From the NCBI RefSeq assembly GCF_014042015.1, contig NZ_CP059493.1:3410001-3474000 (forward strand): a stretch of 64,000 bases of DNA, read 5' to 3'. How positions within the stretch are numbered: position 1 is the stretch's first letter; the number at the start of each line of letters is the position of its first letter. The stretch is from Actinotalea sp. JY-7876 (GTDB lineage Bacteria; Actinomycetota; Actinomycetes; Actinomycetales; Cellulomonadaceae). The notes beneath the pieces were generated by a model that made no database searches, was not told the origin of the DNA, and saw only the letters and a program-made list of their open reading frames with translations. Below, in pieces: positions 7,915 through 16,026 of this stretch. Both the position numbers and the translations under genes were made by a program.

Positions 7915-8103
7915 GCTCGTTCCTCCTCCTCGGCGGCCGGGCGACCCGGCCGGTTCAGGGACGAGCATGGCGGAGACCCCTCGCGCCCGCGCGTCGAGCG
8001 TCCGGGATCGCTCGTGCGGGTGACCACCGCCACCGTCCGGGTGGGCAGCTCGCGCAGCCGCGTGCGTCCTACAGTGGTCGAGAGCTCCGACGATCGAGGA
8101 ACC

Positions 8104-8343
8104 ATGTCCGACCAGCGCCGTCGTCCCTTCGGGATCCGCTTCACCGAGCGCTTCCTGCTGCCGTTCCTCGGCCCGGCGGAGGTCGGGGACCTGCGCCGCG
8201 GGCGGCCCGCGACGGACGCCGACCGCCGCCGCGAGAGCGAGCTGCGCACGACGCTCGAGCGCGTCGTCGGACCGGACGGCCGCAGCTACCTCGTCGAGCG
8301 CGGCGACGCCGATCGCGCCGAGCCGGGCGAGCCGCCCCGCTGA
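8104..8343 (+). CDS. Small hypothetical protein, 79 residues
   Basis: The protein begins MSDQRRRPFGIRFTERFLLP and is highly charged, with a GPAEVGDLRRG stretch and a C-terminal GPDGRSYLVER motif. No membrane segment or known domain is seen. GAGGA lies three bases before the ATG. It is convergent with the CopD/CtaG gene, only 28 bases away. Confidence 0.6.
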   Translation: MSDQRRRPFGIRFTERFLLPFLGPAEVGDLRRGRPATDADRRRESELRTTLERVVGPDGRSYLVERGDADRAEPGEPPR

Positions 8344-8371
8344 CAGCACTGCCGCAGCCCGCGCCGGCCGC

Positions 8372-10381
8372 TCAGCCGCGCCGCTGCCCCAACCGCTCGA
8401 GCATCGCGTTGTACTCCTCGAGCTCGGCGTCGCCGTCGCGGTCCGCGGCCCGGTCGCGGCGACGCGCGGTGCGCTCGTCGTCCCGCGTCCAGGCGATGGC
8501 GAGCGCGATGGCCAGCACGAGCATCGGCAGCTCGCTGATGCCCCACGCGATGGCGCCGCCGGTGTGCTGGTCCGCGAGGGCGGACGGCCCCCACGGTCGG
8601 CCCAGCAGCCCGAACCACCGCGGTGCGAGCAGCGCCTCGGAGCTGACGATCGCGAGCCCGAAGAAGGCGTGGAAGGCCATGGTCGCGAACAGCAGCAGCA
8701 GCCGCAGCGCGTAGCCCGGGCGCTTGGGCCCCGGGTCGACGCCGATGAGCCCGTTGACGAACAGGTACCCCGCCAGGGAGAAGTGGGCGATCATCAGCAG
8801 GTGCCCGACGTAGCTCGTCAGGGCCAGCTCGAAGGCGTCGGTGAAGTAGAAGACGAACATCGAGCCCGCGAAGTTGACCGCCGCCACCACGGGGTTCGCG
8901 AAGAACTGCGCCCACCGCGAGTGCACCAGGCCGAGCAGCCACTCGCGCGGGCCCCACGACCCGTCCGCCCGCGGCGGCAGGGCGCGCGCCGCGAGCGTCA
9001 CGGGCGCGCTGAGCACCACGAGGATCGGGATGACCATGACCAGCACCATGTGCTGGAGCATGTGCGCGCTGAACAGGACGTGGCCGTAGACGGCGAGCCC
9101 GCCCGACGTCGTCCACGCGAGCAGGACCATGCCCGCGACCAGGCACAGGGTGCGGTGCACCGGCCACGTGTCGCCGCGCCGCCGCAGGCGCGCGACCCAG
9201 CGCCCGTAGACGACGACGGCGGCGAGGCAGCCGAGCGCCGGGATCAGGTCCCACTGGAAGCTGGTGAGCCAGCGGTCGAACGACGGCTCGGGCGGCAGTG
9301 GGTGTCCCGTGACGATCTCGGCCGGCGTCGGCGCCGTCGGCGGCTCGAGGTCGGCCGGCGGCGCGGTCGAGCCGAGCGCGACGGCAACGCCGGAGACGGC
9401 ACCCATGACGGCGATCTCGACGGCGACCAGGCGCCAGAAGACGCCCGGCGCGCGCGGGGACGCGGGCGTCTCGGCCAGGCGCCGGACGACCGCGCGCCGG
9501 TGCAGCCAGCCCAGGACGCCCAGCACGGCGAACAGCGCGACCTTGGCCAGGAGGAGCACGCCGTAGGGCGTCGCGAGGTCGGCGACCTCGTCCATGCGGC
9601 CGACGGCGTTCACGGTCCCGGAGACGGCCACGGCGACGAAGCACCAGGCCGCGATCGAGGAGAACCGCGCGACCGACGGCGCGAGGTCGCGGCCGAGCCG
9701 CCCGCTGAGCAGTGCCAGGCCCGCGAGCGCGCCGATCCAGACCGCGGCACCGGCGAGGTGCAGGAACATCGAGGAGACGGCCAGCTCGTGGTTCGTCGCG
9801 CCGACGCTGTGCCCCGTGGTCGCGAGCATCACCAGGGCCGACGTCGCGAGCAGCGCGGCCGCGAAGGCCCCGAGCGGACGCGTCACCAGCAGCGCGACGA
9901 TGCAGGTCAGCGCCGCGACGACGGTCACGGCCAGGAGCGTGCGCCCCAGGCCGACGGACGTGACGAAGAGCCCGAGCTCCGAGCCGAAGCCCGCGCCGCC
10001 GACCGGACGGCCGACGATCGAGGCGTAGGTCAGCACGAGCTGCGCGACGTTCGCGAGGGCCCACACGCCGGCCGCGACGGAGGCCACCACGGGCGCCGTC
10101 GGCCAGGCGCGGCCCTCGCCCGGCGCGCGGCCGGCGGCGCGGGGCAGGACGAAGGCGGCGAGCGCGAGGGCGCCGAGCGTCACGGCAGCCGCCAGCTCCG
10201 AGGTCACCGTCGCGAGCGGCAGGCCCCAGCGCACCGCGGGACCCGGGTCGAGCAGCGCGGCGTCGACGGCGCCGGAGAACGCGACACCGAGGACGGCGGC
10301 CGCGAGCGCCAGGAGGAACCCGGAGACGAGCGCCGCGGCGGGGAGCCGGGCCGTGGTCGTCGGCACGCTCGGACCAGTCAC
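8372..10381 (-). CDS. CopD-CtaG fusion: copper-resistance and cytochrome c oxidase assembly membrane protein
   Basis: A 669-residue polytopic membrane protein. The N-terminal half (about 1-330) has a CopD-like pattern with a His-bearing TTGHSVGATNHEL and the helix FLHLAGAAVWIGALAGLALL. The C-terminal half is a Caa3-type CtaG domain: FQWDLIPALGCLAAVVVYG, HVLFSAHMLQHMVLVMVIP, then a HFSLAGYLFVNGLIGVDPGP segment and AFHAFFGLAIV, with the His residues typical of the family. It probably handles copper for cytochrome oxidase assembly at the membrane. This two-domain fusion is common in actinomycetes. The ATG at 10381 gives a typical first helix. Confidence 0.88.
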   Translation of the reverse strand: MTGPSVPTTTARLPAAALVSGFLLALAAAVLGVAFSGAVDAALLDPGPAVRWGLPLATVTSELAAAVTLGALALAAFVLPRAAGRAPGEGRAWPTAPVVASVAAGVWALANVAQLVLTYASIVGRPVGGAGFGSELGLFVTSVGLGRTLLAVTVVAALTCIVALLVTRPLGAFAAALLATSALVMLATTGHSVGATNHELAVSSMFLHLAGAAVWIGALAGLALLSGRLGRDLAPSVARFSSIAAWCFVAVAVSGTVNAVGRMDEVADLATPYGVLLLAKVALFAVLGVLGWLHRRAVVRRLAETPASPRAPGVFWRLVAVEIAVMGAVSGVAVALGSTAPPADLEPPTAPTPAEIVTGHPLPPEPSFDRWLTSFQWDLIPALGCLAAVVVYGRWVARLRRRGDTWPVHRTLCLVAGMVLLAWTTSGGLAVYGHVLFSAHMLQHMVLVMVIPILVVLSAPVTLAARALPPRADGSWGPREWLLGLVHSRWAQFFANPVVAAVNFAGSMFVFYFTDAFELALTSYVGHLLMIAHFSLAGYLFVNGLIGVDPGPKRPGYALRLLLLFATMAFHAFFGLAIVSSEALLAPRWFGLLGRPWGPSALADQHTGGAIAWGISELPMLVLAIALAIAWTRDDERTARRRDRAADRDGDAELEEYNAMLERLGQRRG

Positions 10382-10448
10382 CCGACCAGCCTACGGCGGC
10401 CCCGCGCACGCAGGTCCCGGTCACCTGTCGGCGTGGTCCGCGGGCGGC

Positions 10449-10568
10449 TCAGGGTTGCTGCTGGTCGGCGAAGAAGGTCTGGTCGACGAGCGCCCGCGCG
10501 AAGGCCTCGACGTCGGGCGTGCGACCCTGCGCCGGCCGGCCGGCGTACCGGCCCTGCTCAGGAGCCAT
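10449..10568 (-). CDS. Possible small protein, 39 residues, translationally coupled
   Basis: An ATG at 10568, inside the last codons of the preceding 104-residue gene, opens a frame ending at a TGA at 10449. The product is soluble and helix-prone, with TPDVEAFARALVDQTFF and the tail ADQQQP. The codon choice looks coding, with GC mostly in third positions. It may be a real last gene of this operon or the remnant of an extension of the gene before it. Confidence 0.4.
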   Translation of the reverse strand: MAPEQGRYAGRPAQGRTPDVEAFARALVDQTFFADQQQP

Positions 10569-10872
10569 AGCCGGGCACCCAGTCCAGCGCGAGCACGTCG
10601 TCCGTCCTGCCCGCCACGAGGAGCAGCGCCAGCCGCAGCCGCTCGTCCCGCGACAGGCCGCGCAGGTGCCGCTCCGTCCCCGGGTCCGCCTCGACGTCCT
10701 CGAGGACTGTCAGGTCGGTGAAGAGCTCGAGGTTCCACCCGCTCTCGTGGCTCACCGAGACGCTCGCGGACTCCTCGCCGGCGTGCCCCTCGAGGTCGTC
10801 GAGCAGGCGCTCGATCGCCTCGCGCGAGACGTCGTCGGTCTCGTGGGCGGCGACGTTCGTCAGGGAGCTCAT
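10558..10872 (-). CDS. Hypothetical protein, 104 residues
   Basis: Not recognised. An acidic soluble protein beginning MSSLTNVAAHETDDVSREA; the middle (ESGWNLELFTDLTVLEDVEA) looks like beta structure and the end contains DERLRLALLLVAGRTDD. It lies 13 bases after the 81-residue gene on the same strand and belongs to a run of small genes associated with a WXG100/EspC-like gene; it may be an immunity or chaperone-like component, which is inference only. Confidence 0.6.
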   Translation of the reverse strand: MSSLTNVAAHETDDVSREAIERLLDDLEGHAGEESASVSVSHESGWNLELFTDLTVLEDVEADPGTERHLRGLSRDERLRLALLLVAGRTDDVLALDWVPGYGS

Positions 10873-10885
10873 CCAGCCCTGCCGC

Positions 10886-11131
10886 TCAGCCGGTGAAGAC
10901 GGAGGCGTTGGCGGGCCACTCGCCGGTGCGCTGGAACTCCCGGTACGCCGTCGCCATCACGGCCGAGGCCATCCTCGGCCGGTCCCCACGCCCCTCGATG
11001 AACCAGGCGTCAGGATCCGTCGCCGGGATGACGAGGACGCCACGCTCGGGATCCTGCTCGTCGATCCCGTAGTCGTACCGCGCCCGTCCGTCCGAGGAGC
11101 TCAGACGGATGCCGAAAGCTCGCGAAGCCAT
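10886..11131 (-). CDS. Hypothetical protein, 81 residues
   Basis: Begins MASRAFGIRLSSSDGRARYD and ends TGEWPANASVFTG, with a central RGVLVIPATDPDAWFIEG. The sequence suggests a small beta-sheet protein of unknown family. The ATG at 11131 is preceded by GGAGAGG at nine bases; a GTG six codons upstream is possible. The gene sits in a same-strand run from 12319 to 10449. Confidence 0.6.
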   Translation of the reverse strand: MASRAFGIRLSSSDGRARYDYGIDEQDPERGVLVIPATDPDAWFIEGRGDRPRMASAVMATAYREFQRTGEWPANASVFTG

Positions 11132-11158
11132 GCCTGACACCCTCTCCACCGTCCCGGC

Positions 11159-11698
11159 TCAGAAGTAGCCCTGGCGCTTGAGCTGCTCGTAGACCTGCTC
11201 CTGGGTCATGCCTTCGTAGCCGGTCTGTGCGGGCTTGCCAGCCAGCGGTCCTCGGCCACGAGGGCCGGCGAGGCGCGCGACCTCGTCGAAGAAGCGGCGC
11301 TTCGCATCGTCGTAGGACGCCGAGGCGTACAAGCGTCTCTCGCGTCCCATGTCGCTGTAGGTGACGGTGTAGTCCGCCCCCTCGCACCCGAAGATGATCG
11401 ACTCGCTGCTGCCGTTGCCGGGCACCCCCCAGACGAAGAAGTCCATCCCGTAGACGAATCCCCGCGCCTCGCCCTCGGCGCGCAACGCGACGAACTCGGG
11501 CGGCGCCTGCGGCTGGTCGACCATGGTTCGGCTCCCCACCTTGCGAATGACGCCCAGACCGATCAGGTCCCCCTGAGAAAGCTCCTTGCCGGTCGGGCTG
11601 AAGAACCTGTACTGCATCCCGCCACCCTGCTGCCCGAACCAGGGTGCGATGTCCGAGCGCTCGACCGTGAGCCGCCCTGACTGCACGATCGCCGTCAC
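11159..11698 (-). CDS. Hypothetical protein, 179 residues
   Basis: Not recognised. The protein contains MQYRFFSPTGKELSQGDLI, then DFFVWGVPGNGSSESIIFG and TVTYSDMGRERRLYASAS, and ends with a possible helix TQEQVYEQLKRQGYF. The N-terminal half looks beta-rich. Its GTG start overlaps the stop of the EspC-like pseudogene (GTGA), so the two were translationally coupled. Lack of a signal peptide and the neighbouring WXG-like gene fit a type VII secretion-associated protein, but this is not proven. Confidence 0.65.
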   Translation of the reverse strand: MTAIVQSGRLTVERSDIAPWFGQQGGGMQYRFFSPTGKELSQGDLIGLGVIRKVGSRTMVDQPQAPPEFVALRAEGEARGFVYGMDFFVWGVPGNGSSESIIFGCEGADYTVTYSDMGRERRLYASASYDDAKRRFFDEVARLAGPRGRGPLAGKPAQTGYEGMTQEQVYEQLKRQGYF

Positions 11699-12008
11699 GG
11701 CAGCACTCCGGCGATCGTGTCCATCCGGCCCCGGACCCCGTCGTCCGCAGCGCGATAGTCCTCAGCCATCGCCACCACGCCGTCGACCATCGCCTCGAGC
11801 GTGTCCCGCGCCGCGCCGATGGCCCGACCCGTCTCCACTTCCGCCGTGTTGACGAACCCCGGCAGGAACGCGCACAGCAACCCGAACGCACCGTCGTGCA
11901 GGTCGACCTGGTTCGCGGCGTCGTGCGCCAGCGCACGGCATCGGCCACCATCGCCAACCTCGACCCGTGCGCCGTCAGCACCTGCGTATCGACCTCGAGC
12001 TCGCTCAT
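11695..12008 (-). pseudogene. EspC/WXG100-like gene broken by a one-base frameshift
   Basis: From ATG 12008 the frame reads MSELEVDTQVLTAHGSRLAM and VADAV, the typical start of an EspC-like ESX-associated protein. Near 11929-11936 the coding sense moves to another frame and continues LAHDAANQVDLHDGAFGLLC through RAIGAARDTLEAMVDGVVAM to GRMDTIAGVLP. Restoring one base (reading GTGGCGCTG where GTGCGCTG would be) gives a single protein of about 104 residues, normal for the family. It could be a true inactivating mutation or a sequencing error in a GC-rich run. The downstream gene overlaps its stop. Confidence 0.65.
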
Positions 12009-12088
12009 CCGCCCCCTCACGCGACCCACCGGAACCGGGACGAGTGTGACGCTCCACGACCGCTCAGCGGTAGGCCGGTCCACGATCC

Positions 12089-12319
12089 TCAGGTGTAGCG
12101 CTGCCCGATCTCGGCGCGCAGGTGCTGCGTGGTCGCCGGGTCCTCGCCGAAAGCCTCGGCCATCGCGGCGACGGCGCGCCCGCCGGCCTCGCGCTGCGCC
12201 GCGCGGACCGCGTCGATCTCGGCCTTGACCTGCTGCGCCTTCTCGGCGCGCTCGGCGGCCTGCGCGATGTCGCGCTGGACCTCGGCGAGCGCGGCGTCGG
12301 CGTCGTAGAAGGCGGTCAT
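12089..12319 (-). CDS. Small helical protein, 76 residues, at the head of the WXG-like gene run
   Basis: The sequence MTAFYDADAALAEVQRDIAQ followed by AERAEKAQQVKAEIDAVR is almost wholly alpha-helical and probably coiled-coil. It ends GEDPATTQHLRAEIGQRYT. It resembles small helical proteins found beside ESX-type substrates. The ribosome site is weak (GCCGGG). It is divergent from the MoxR ATPase gene and 80 bases before the broken EspC-like gene. Confidence 0.6.
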   Translation of the reverse strand: MTAFYDADAALAEVQRDIAQAAERAEKAQQVKAEIDAVRAAQREAGGRAVAAMAEAFGEDPATTQHLRAEIGQRYT

Positions 12320-12538
12320 CCCGGCACCGGCGAGCGCCGCCGCCCGTGCCCAGGTCTCGCACTGGACCGATCGGGCGACGCCGCGCCGCGCGCCAGCACG
12401 GGTCGGTCCACAGGTGCGCCGCCCCCCTGGCGGTCCGCGCGGCGACTGGCATACTCGCCGTCTGCCGCACCGCCACGCCGGGCTCGCCGAAGCCCTCGTC
12501 GAGCCGTGCGCCCCCAGCCGGCCACCGGAGGACCACGC

Positions 12539-13531
12539 ATGCTGACCGAGCCGATCAACGACACCGACCACGTCGAGGCGCGGCGCCTGCTGGACCGGAT
12601 CGACGCCGTCTTCGCCCAGCGCGTGGTGGGGCAGGACAACCTGCGGGTCGCGCTCGTCAGCACCCTCCTGGCCAGCGGCCACATCCTGCTCGAGAGCGTC
12701 CCCGGCCTCGCCAAGACGACGGCGGCGCAGACCTTGGCCGCCGCGGTGTCGGGCTCGTTCCACCGCATCCAGTGCACGCCCGACCTGATGCCCAACGACA
12801 TCGTCGGCACCCAGATCTTCAACTACGCGACGGGCGCGTTCTCCACCCAGCTCGGCCCCGTGCACGCGAACCTCGTGCTGCTGGACGAGATCAACCGCTC
12901 GAGCGCCAAGACGCAGTCGGCCATGCTCGAGGCGATGCAGGAGAAGCAGACCTCGATCGGCGGCGAGGTCTACCCCCTGCCGCGCCCCTTCATGGTGCTC
13001 GCGACGCAGAACCCCATCGAGGAGGAGGGCACCTACGTGCTGCCCGAGGCCCAGATGGACCGGTTCCTCGTCAAGGAGGTCCTCAGCTACCCGGATGCGG
13101 CGCAGGAGGTCGAGATCCTCGAGCGGATCTCCACCGGCCGGCAGACGGCCGCGATCACCGGTGAGCCCATCAGCCTCGCCGACCTCGAGCGGCTCCAGGC
13201 GATGGCCGACCGCGTGTACGTCGACGCCGCGATCAAGCGGTACGTCGTCGACCTGGTCGCGACCACCCGGGGCGGCGGCCCGCGCCCCATCCCCGGCATC
13301 GACCGCCTCATCCGCGTCGGCGCGAGCCCTCGAGGGTCGATCGCGCTGATGCGCATCGGGCAGGCCCTGGCGCTGCAGGCCGGCCGCAACTACGTCACGC
13401 CCGAGGACATCAAGGCGATGCGCCACCCCGTGCTGCGCCACCGCATCGTGCGGACCTTCGACGCGCTCGCCGACAACGTGCCCACCGAGCAGCTGGTCGA
13501 CGCGGTGTTCGACGCCGTGCCGACCCCCTGA
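12539..13531 (+). CDS. MoxR-family AAA+ ATPase
   Basis: 330 residues. The Walker A is SVPGLAKTTAA (about residue 55), the Walker B VLLDEINR with the MoxR-typical SSAKTQSAMLEAMQEKQ, and the sensor region ATQNPIEEEGTYVLPEAQMD. The lid domain follows (GASPRGSIALMRIGQALAL). MoxR proteins act as chaperones for VWA-domain partners, and two VWA genes follow in this operon. The ATG at 12539 has a GGAGGA site seven bases upstream. It heads a six-gene operon, with DUF58, membrane, VWA, VWA and Q/E-rich proteins, resembling Bat operons. Confidence 0.92.
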   Translation: MLTEPINDTDHVEARRLLDRIDAVFAQRVVGQDNLRVALVSTLLASGHILLESVPGLAKTTAAQTLAAAVSGSFHRIQCTPDLMPNDIVGTQIFNYATGAFSTQLGPVHANLVLLDEINRSSAKTQSAMLEAMQEKQTSIGGEVYPLPRPFMVLATQNPIEEEGTYVLPEAQMDRFLVKEVLSYPDAAQEVEILERISTGRQTAAITGEPISLADLERLQAMADRVYVDAAIKRYVVDLVATTRGGGPRPIPGIDRLIRVGASPRGSIALMRIGQALALQAGRNYVTPEDIKAMRHPVLRHRIVRTFDALADNVPTEQLVDAVFDAVPTP

Positions 13532-13545
13532 CCCCGGGCCCCACC

Positions 13546-14511
13546 GTGTCCTGGTCCCCCGTCGGCGGCGCCGCGCCCGCGACACCCCCGTACGCCGCGC
13601 CGAGCGCCGCCGCGGCGGCTCCGGCGCGCCGGTCGGCGTCGCGCTTCGCGCACCTGCGCTCGCGCCTCGAGCTGCCGCTCGCACGGCGCGCGACGGGGCT
13701 GCTCGACGGGCGCCACCGCTCGATCCTGCAAGGCCACGGCCAGGACTTCGACGACCTGTCGCTCTACAGCCCAGGCGACGACGTCGGCGACATCGACTGG
13801 AAGTCCAGCGCCCGGGCCGGCATCCCCGTCATCCGGCGCTTCGTGCGTCAGAGCAACCTGAGCCTCGTGCTGGCGGTGGACACCGGCCGCACCATGGCGG
13901 CGGCCGCCGCCGGCGGCGAGACCAAGGGCGCGGTCGCGCTCGACGCCGCGACGCTGGTCGCCTACCTCGCACGCGACCGCGGTGACCGCGTCGCGCTCGT
14001 GGCCGGCGACGAGGAGCGTCTGGTCCAGCTCCCCCCGCGCGCGGGCACGGGCCACCTGGAGCTCCTGCTGCGCCACGTCGAGCGCGCGTACGAGGTCAAG
14101 GCGCCGCCGTCCGACGTCGGCCGGCTGCTCGCCCGCGTCGGCGCGCTCACCCGCCGCTCCCTGGTCGTGCTGGTCACCGACGAGGCCAACCCGACCGTCG
14201 CCCACCACGACGCCCTGAAGACCGTGTGCCTGCACCACGAGGTCCTCGTCATCGCGGTGGCCGACGCCGACCCGTTCGAGGCCGTCCCGGGCACGACGCG
14301 CGACGTCGGCGACGGCTGGGCGGTCCCCGCGTGGCTGCGGGGCCGCGACGACGTCCGCCGCGCCGCGGCCGCCGCCCGCGCGCGGCGCTCCGCCGAGCGC
14401 GCCACCATGCTGCGCCGCCTGCAGGTGCACGACGTCGTCGTGCGCCACACCGACGACGTCGTGCCCGCGCTGATCTCGCTGCTGGACCGGAGCCACCGTG
14501 CCCGTCGATGA
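13546..14511 (+). CDS. DUF58 domain-containing protein
   Basis: A 321-residue soluble protein. After a Pro/Ala-rich start the core has the DUF58 signature GQDFDDLSLYSPGDDVGDID followed by WKSSARAG, then a VWA-like fold (LSLVLAVDTGRTM, RSLVVLVTDEANP). It starts at GTG 13546, 14 bases after MoxR, and overlaps the next gene by 14 bases. DUF58 proteins are standard partners of MoxR ATPases; their biochemical role is poorly known. No membrane segment is seen, unlike the other DUF58 protein in this window. Confidence 0.85.
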   Translation: MSWSPVGGAAPATPPYAAPSAAAAAPARRSASRFAHLRSRLELPLARRATGLLDGRHRSILQGHGQDFDDLSLYSPGDDVGDIDWKSSARAGIPVIRRFVRQSNLSLVLAVDTGRTMAAAAAGGETKGAVALDAATLVAYLARDRGDRVALVAGDEERLVQLPPRAGTGHLELLLRHVERAYEVKAPPSDVGRLLARVGALTRRSLVVLVTDEANPTVAHHDALKTVCLHHEVLVIAVADADPFEAVPGTTRDVGDGWAVPAWLRGRDDVRRAAAAARARRSAERATMLRRLQVHDVVVRHTDDVVPALISLLDRSHRARR

Positions 14512-14989
14512 GCTCAACGACCCCGTCCTGTACTCGTGGTGGGTCCCCGTGCTGGGCGTGCTGCTCATGGCGCTCGCGGTCGCGTACGTCGTGTGGGCCG
14601 TGCGGCACACGCGCCGCCGCCCCGAGCACGACGCGCCGCCGCCCCCGCCGATACGACGGCTCGGGCCGTACGACGACCCCTTCGCGACAGTGCGGCCCGT
14701 CTACCTGGCCAAGGTGGACGCGCTCGAGCAGCGCTTCGCCGCGGGCGAGCTCGACACGCGCGCGCTCCACCTCGAGCTCAGCGCGGTCGTGCGCGAGTTC
14801 GGCACCGTGCGGCGCGGCGTGGACACGCGTGTGCTGACGCTCAGCGACCTGCGCCGGGTCGACGGCACCCGGACCCTCGCCAACCTCATCGAGACGTACT
14901 ACCGCCCCGCGTTCGCCCGGTACGGCGCCCTCGGCGCGTCCAGCGAACGGGCGATCCAGGGCGCGCGGGAGGTGATCCGGCGATGGTGA
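14498..14989 (+). CDS. Membrane protein of a MoxR/VWA operon, 163 residues
   Basis: One hydrophobic segment (about 16-34, VPVLGVLLMALAVAYVVWAV) is followed by a cytoplasmic helical domain rich in Arg and Leu (LAKVDALEQRFAAGELDTRA, LANLIETYYRPAFARYG). The position equals that of the small DUF4381-type or BatC-type subunit in other MoxR operons. The GTG start lies inside the DUF58 gene; the stop overlaps the VWA gene start (ATG at 14983). Confidence 0.75.
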   Translation: MPVDELNDPVLYSWWVPVLGVLLMALAVAYVVWAVRHTRRRPEHDAPPPPPIRRLGPYDDPFATVRPVYLAKVDALEQRFAAGELDTRALHLELSAVVREFGTVRRGVDTRVLTLSDLRRVDGTRTLANLIETYYRPAFARYGALGASSERAIQGAREVIRRW

Positions 14990-16026
14990 CCTCGACCGTC
15001 TGGGACCTCGTGTGGCCGTGGCTCCTCGCCGTGGTGCTGCTCGCCGTCGCCGGCGCCGCGTTCTGGGGCTGGCGCACGCGTCCGGCCCGCACGGACGCCT
15101 CGCGGTGGGTGGCCCACACCGAGGAGCTCGAGGAGCTGCCCGAGGTGCGCCGCGCGGTGCGCCAGTACTCGATCGTGCGCGGGGCCGCCGTCGGCGCCCT
15201 CGCCCTCGCGCTCGTGAGCACCGCGGTCCTGGCCGCCCGGCCCGTCGACCGCGAGACGCGCACCGACACGTTCGGCACGCGCGACATCGTGCTGTGCCTG
15301 GACGTGTCGGGGTCGATGGTCCCCTTCGACTCGGAGATCGTGGCGACCTTCGCTGACCTCGTGGAGGGCTTCGACGGCGAGCGCATCGGGCTGTCGGTCT
15401 TCAACTCCACGTCGCGCACGGTCTTCCCGCTCACGGACGACTACGCGCTGGTCCTCGACGAGCTGGCGATCGCCGAGGAGGCGCTGCGGTTCGACATCGA
15501 GAACTTCGACCCGCTCGACCCGCTGACCTGGGACGGCATCGAGCCGCTGCTCGACTTCGTCGCGGGCACCGAGGGCGTCCCGGCGCAGGCCTCGCTCATC
15601 GGTGACGGCCTGGCGAGCTGCGCGCTGCTGTTCGACGAGCAGGACACCGAGCGGTCGCGCTCGATCATCCTGGCCACCGACAACGACCCCTACGGCGAGC
15701 CGGTGTACACCCTGCCGCAGGCCGTCGACCTCGTGAGCGACCGCGACGTCGACCTCTACGGGCTCTACGGCGGCGACGAGATGCTGCGCGGCTCGCCGCA
15801 GAACGAGGAGTTCACGAACGCGATCGAGGAGGCCGGGGGCATGTCCTGGTTCGCGGAGGACACCGCGGCGGTCGAGGCGGTCATCGAGGACGTCACCGAG
15901 CAGCAGGCCGTCGCGCTCGACGCCGAGGCCGAGCGCCTGGTGACGGACCGGCCGATGCCGTGGTTCGCGATCCTCGTCGTCGGGCTGCTGCTCCTGCTCG
16001 GCCTGCGCTGGCGGGTGGGCGAATGA
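14983..16026 (+). CDS. VWA-domain membrane protein (BatA-like)
   Basis: 347 residues. Two N-terminal membrane segments (about 9-28 and 66-86) precede a VWA domain starting at RDIVLCLDVSGSM, with an intact DxSxS metal site, and containing IILATDNDPYGEPVY. A last hydrophobic segment (WFAILVVGLLLLLGLRW) sits at the C-terminus. The VWA domain should face outside and bind a metal-dependent partner. The gene is coupled on both sides (overlaps of 7 and 4 bases). Confidence 0.85.
   Translation: MVTSTVWDLVWPWLLAVVLLAVAGAAFWGWRTRPARTDASRWVAHTEELEELPEVRRAVRQYSIVRGAAVGALALALVSTAVLAARPVDRETRTDTFGTRDIVLCLDVSGSMVPFDSEIVATFADLVEGFDGERIGLSVFNSTSRTVFPLTDDYALVLDELAIAEEALRFDIENFDPLDPLTWDGIEPLLDFVAGTEGVPAQASLIGDGLASCALLFDEQDTERSRSIILATDNDPYGEPVYTLPQAVDLVSDRDVDLYGLYGGDEMLRGSPQNEEFTNAIEEAGGMSWFAEDTAAVEAVIEDVTEQQAVALDAEAERLVTDRPMPWFAILVVGLLLLLGLRWRVGE

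Noticed and set aside
10449-12319. A complete type VII secretion locus
   Set aside because: Only substrate-like and accessory small genes are seen here and at 42.7 and 50.4-52.8 kb. No EccB, EccC, EccD, EccE or mycosin gene is in the window.
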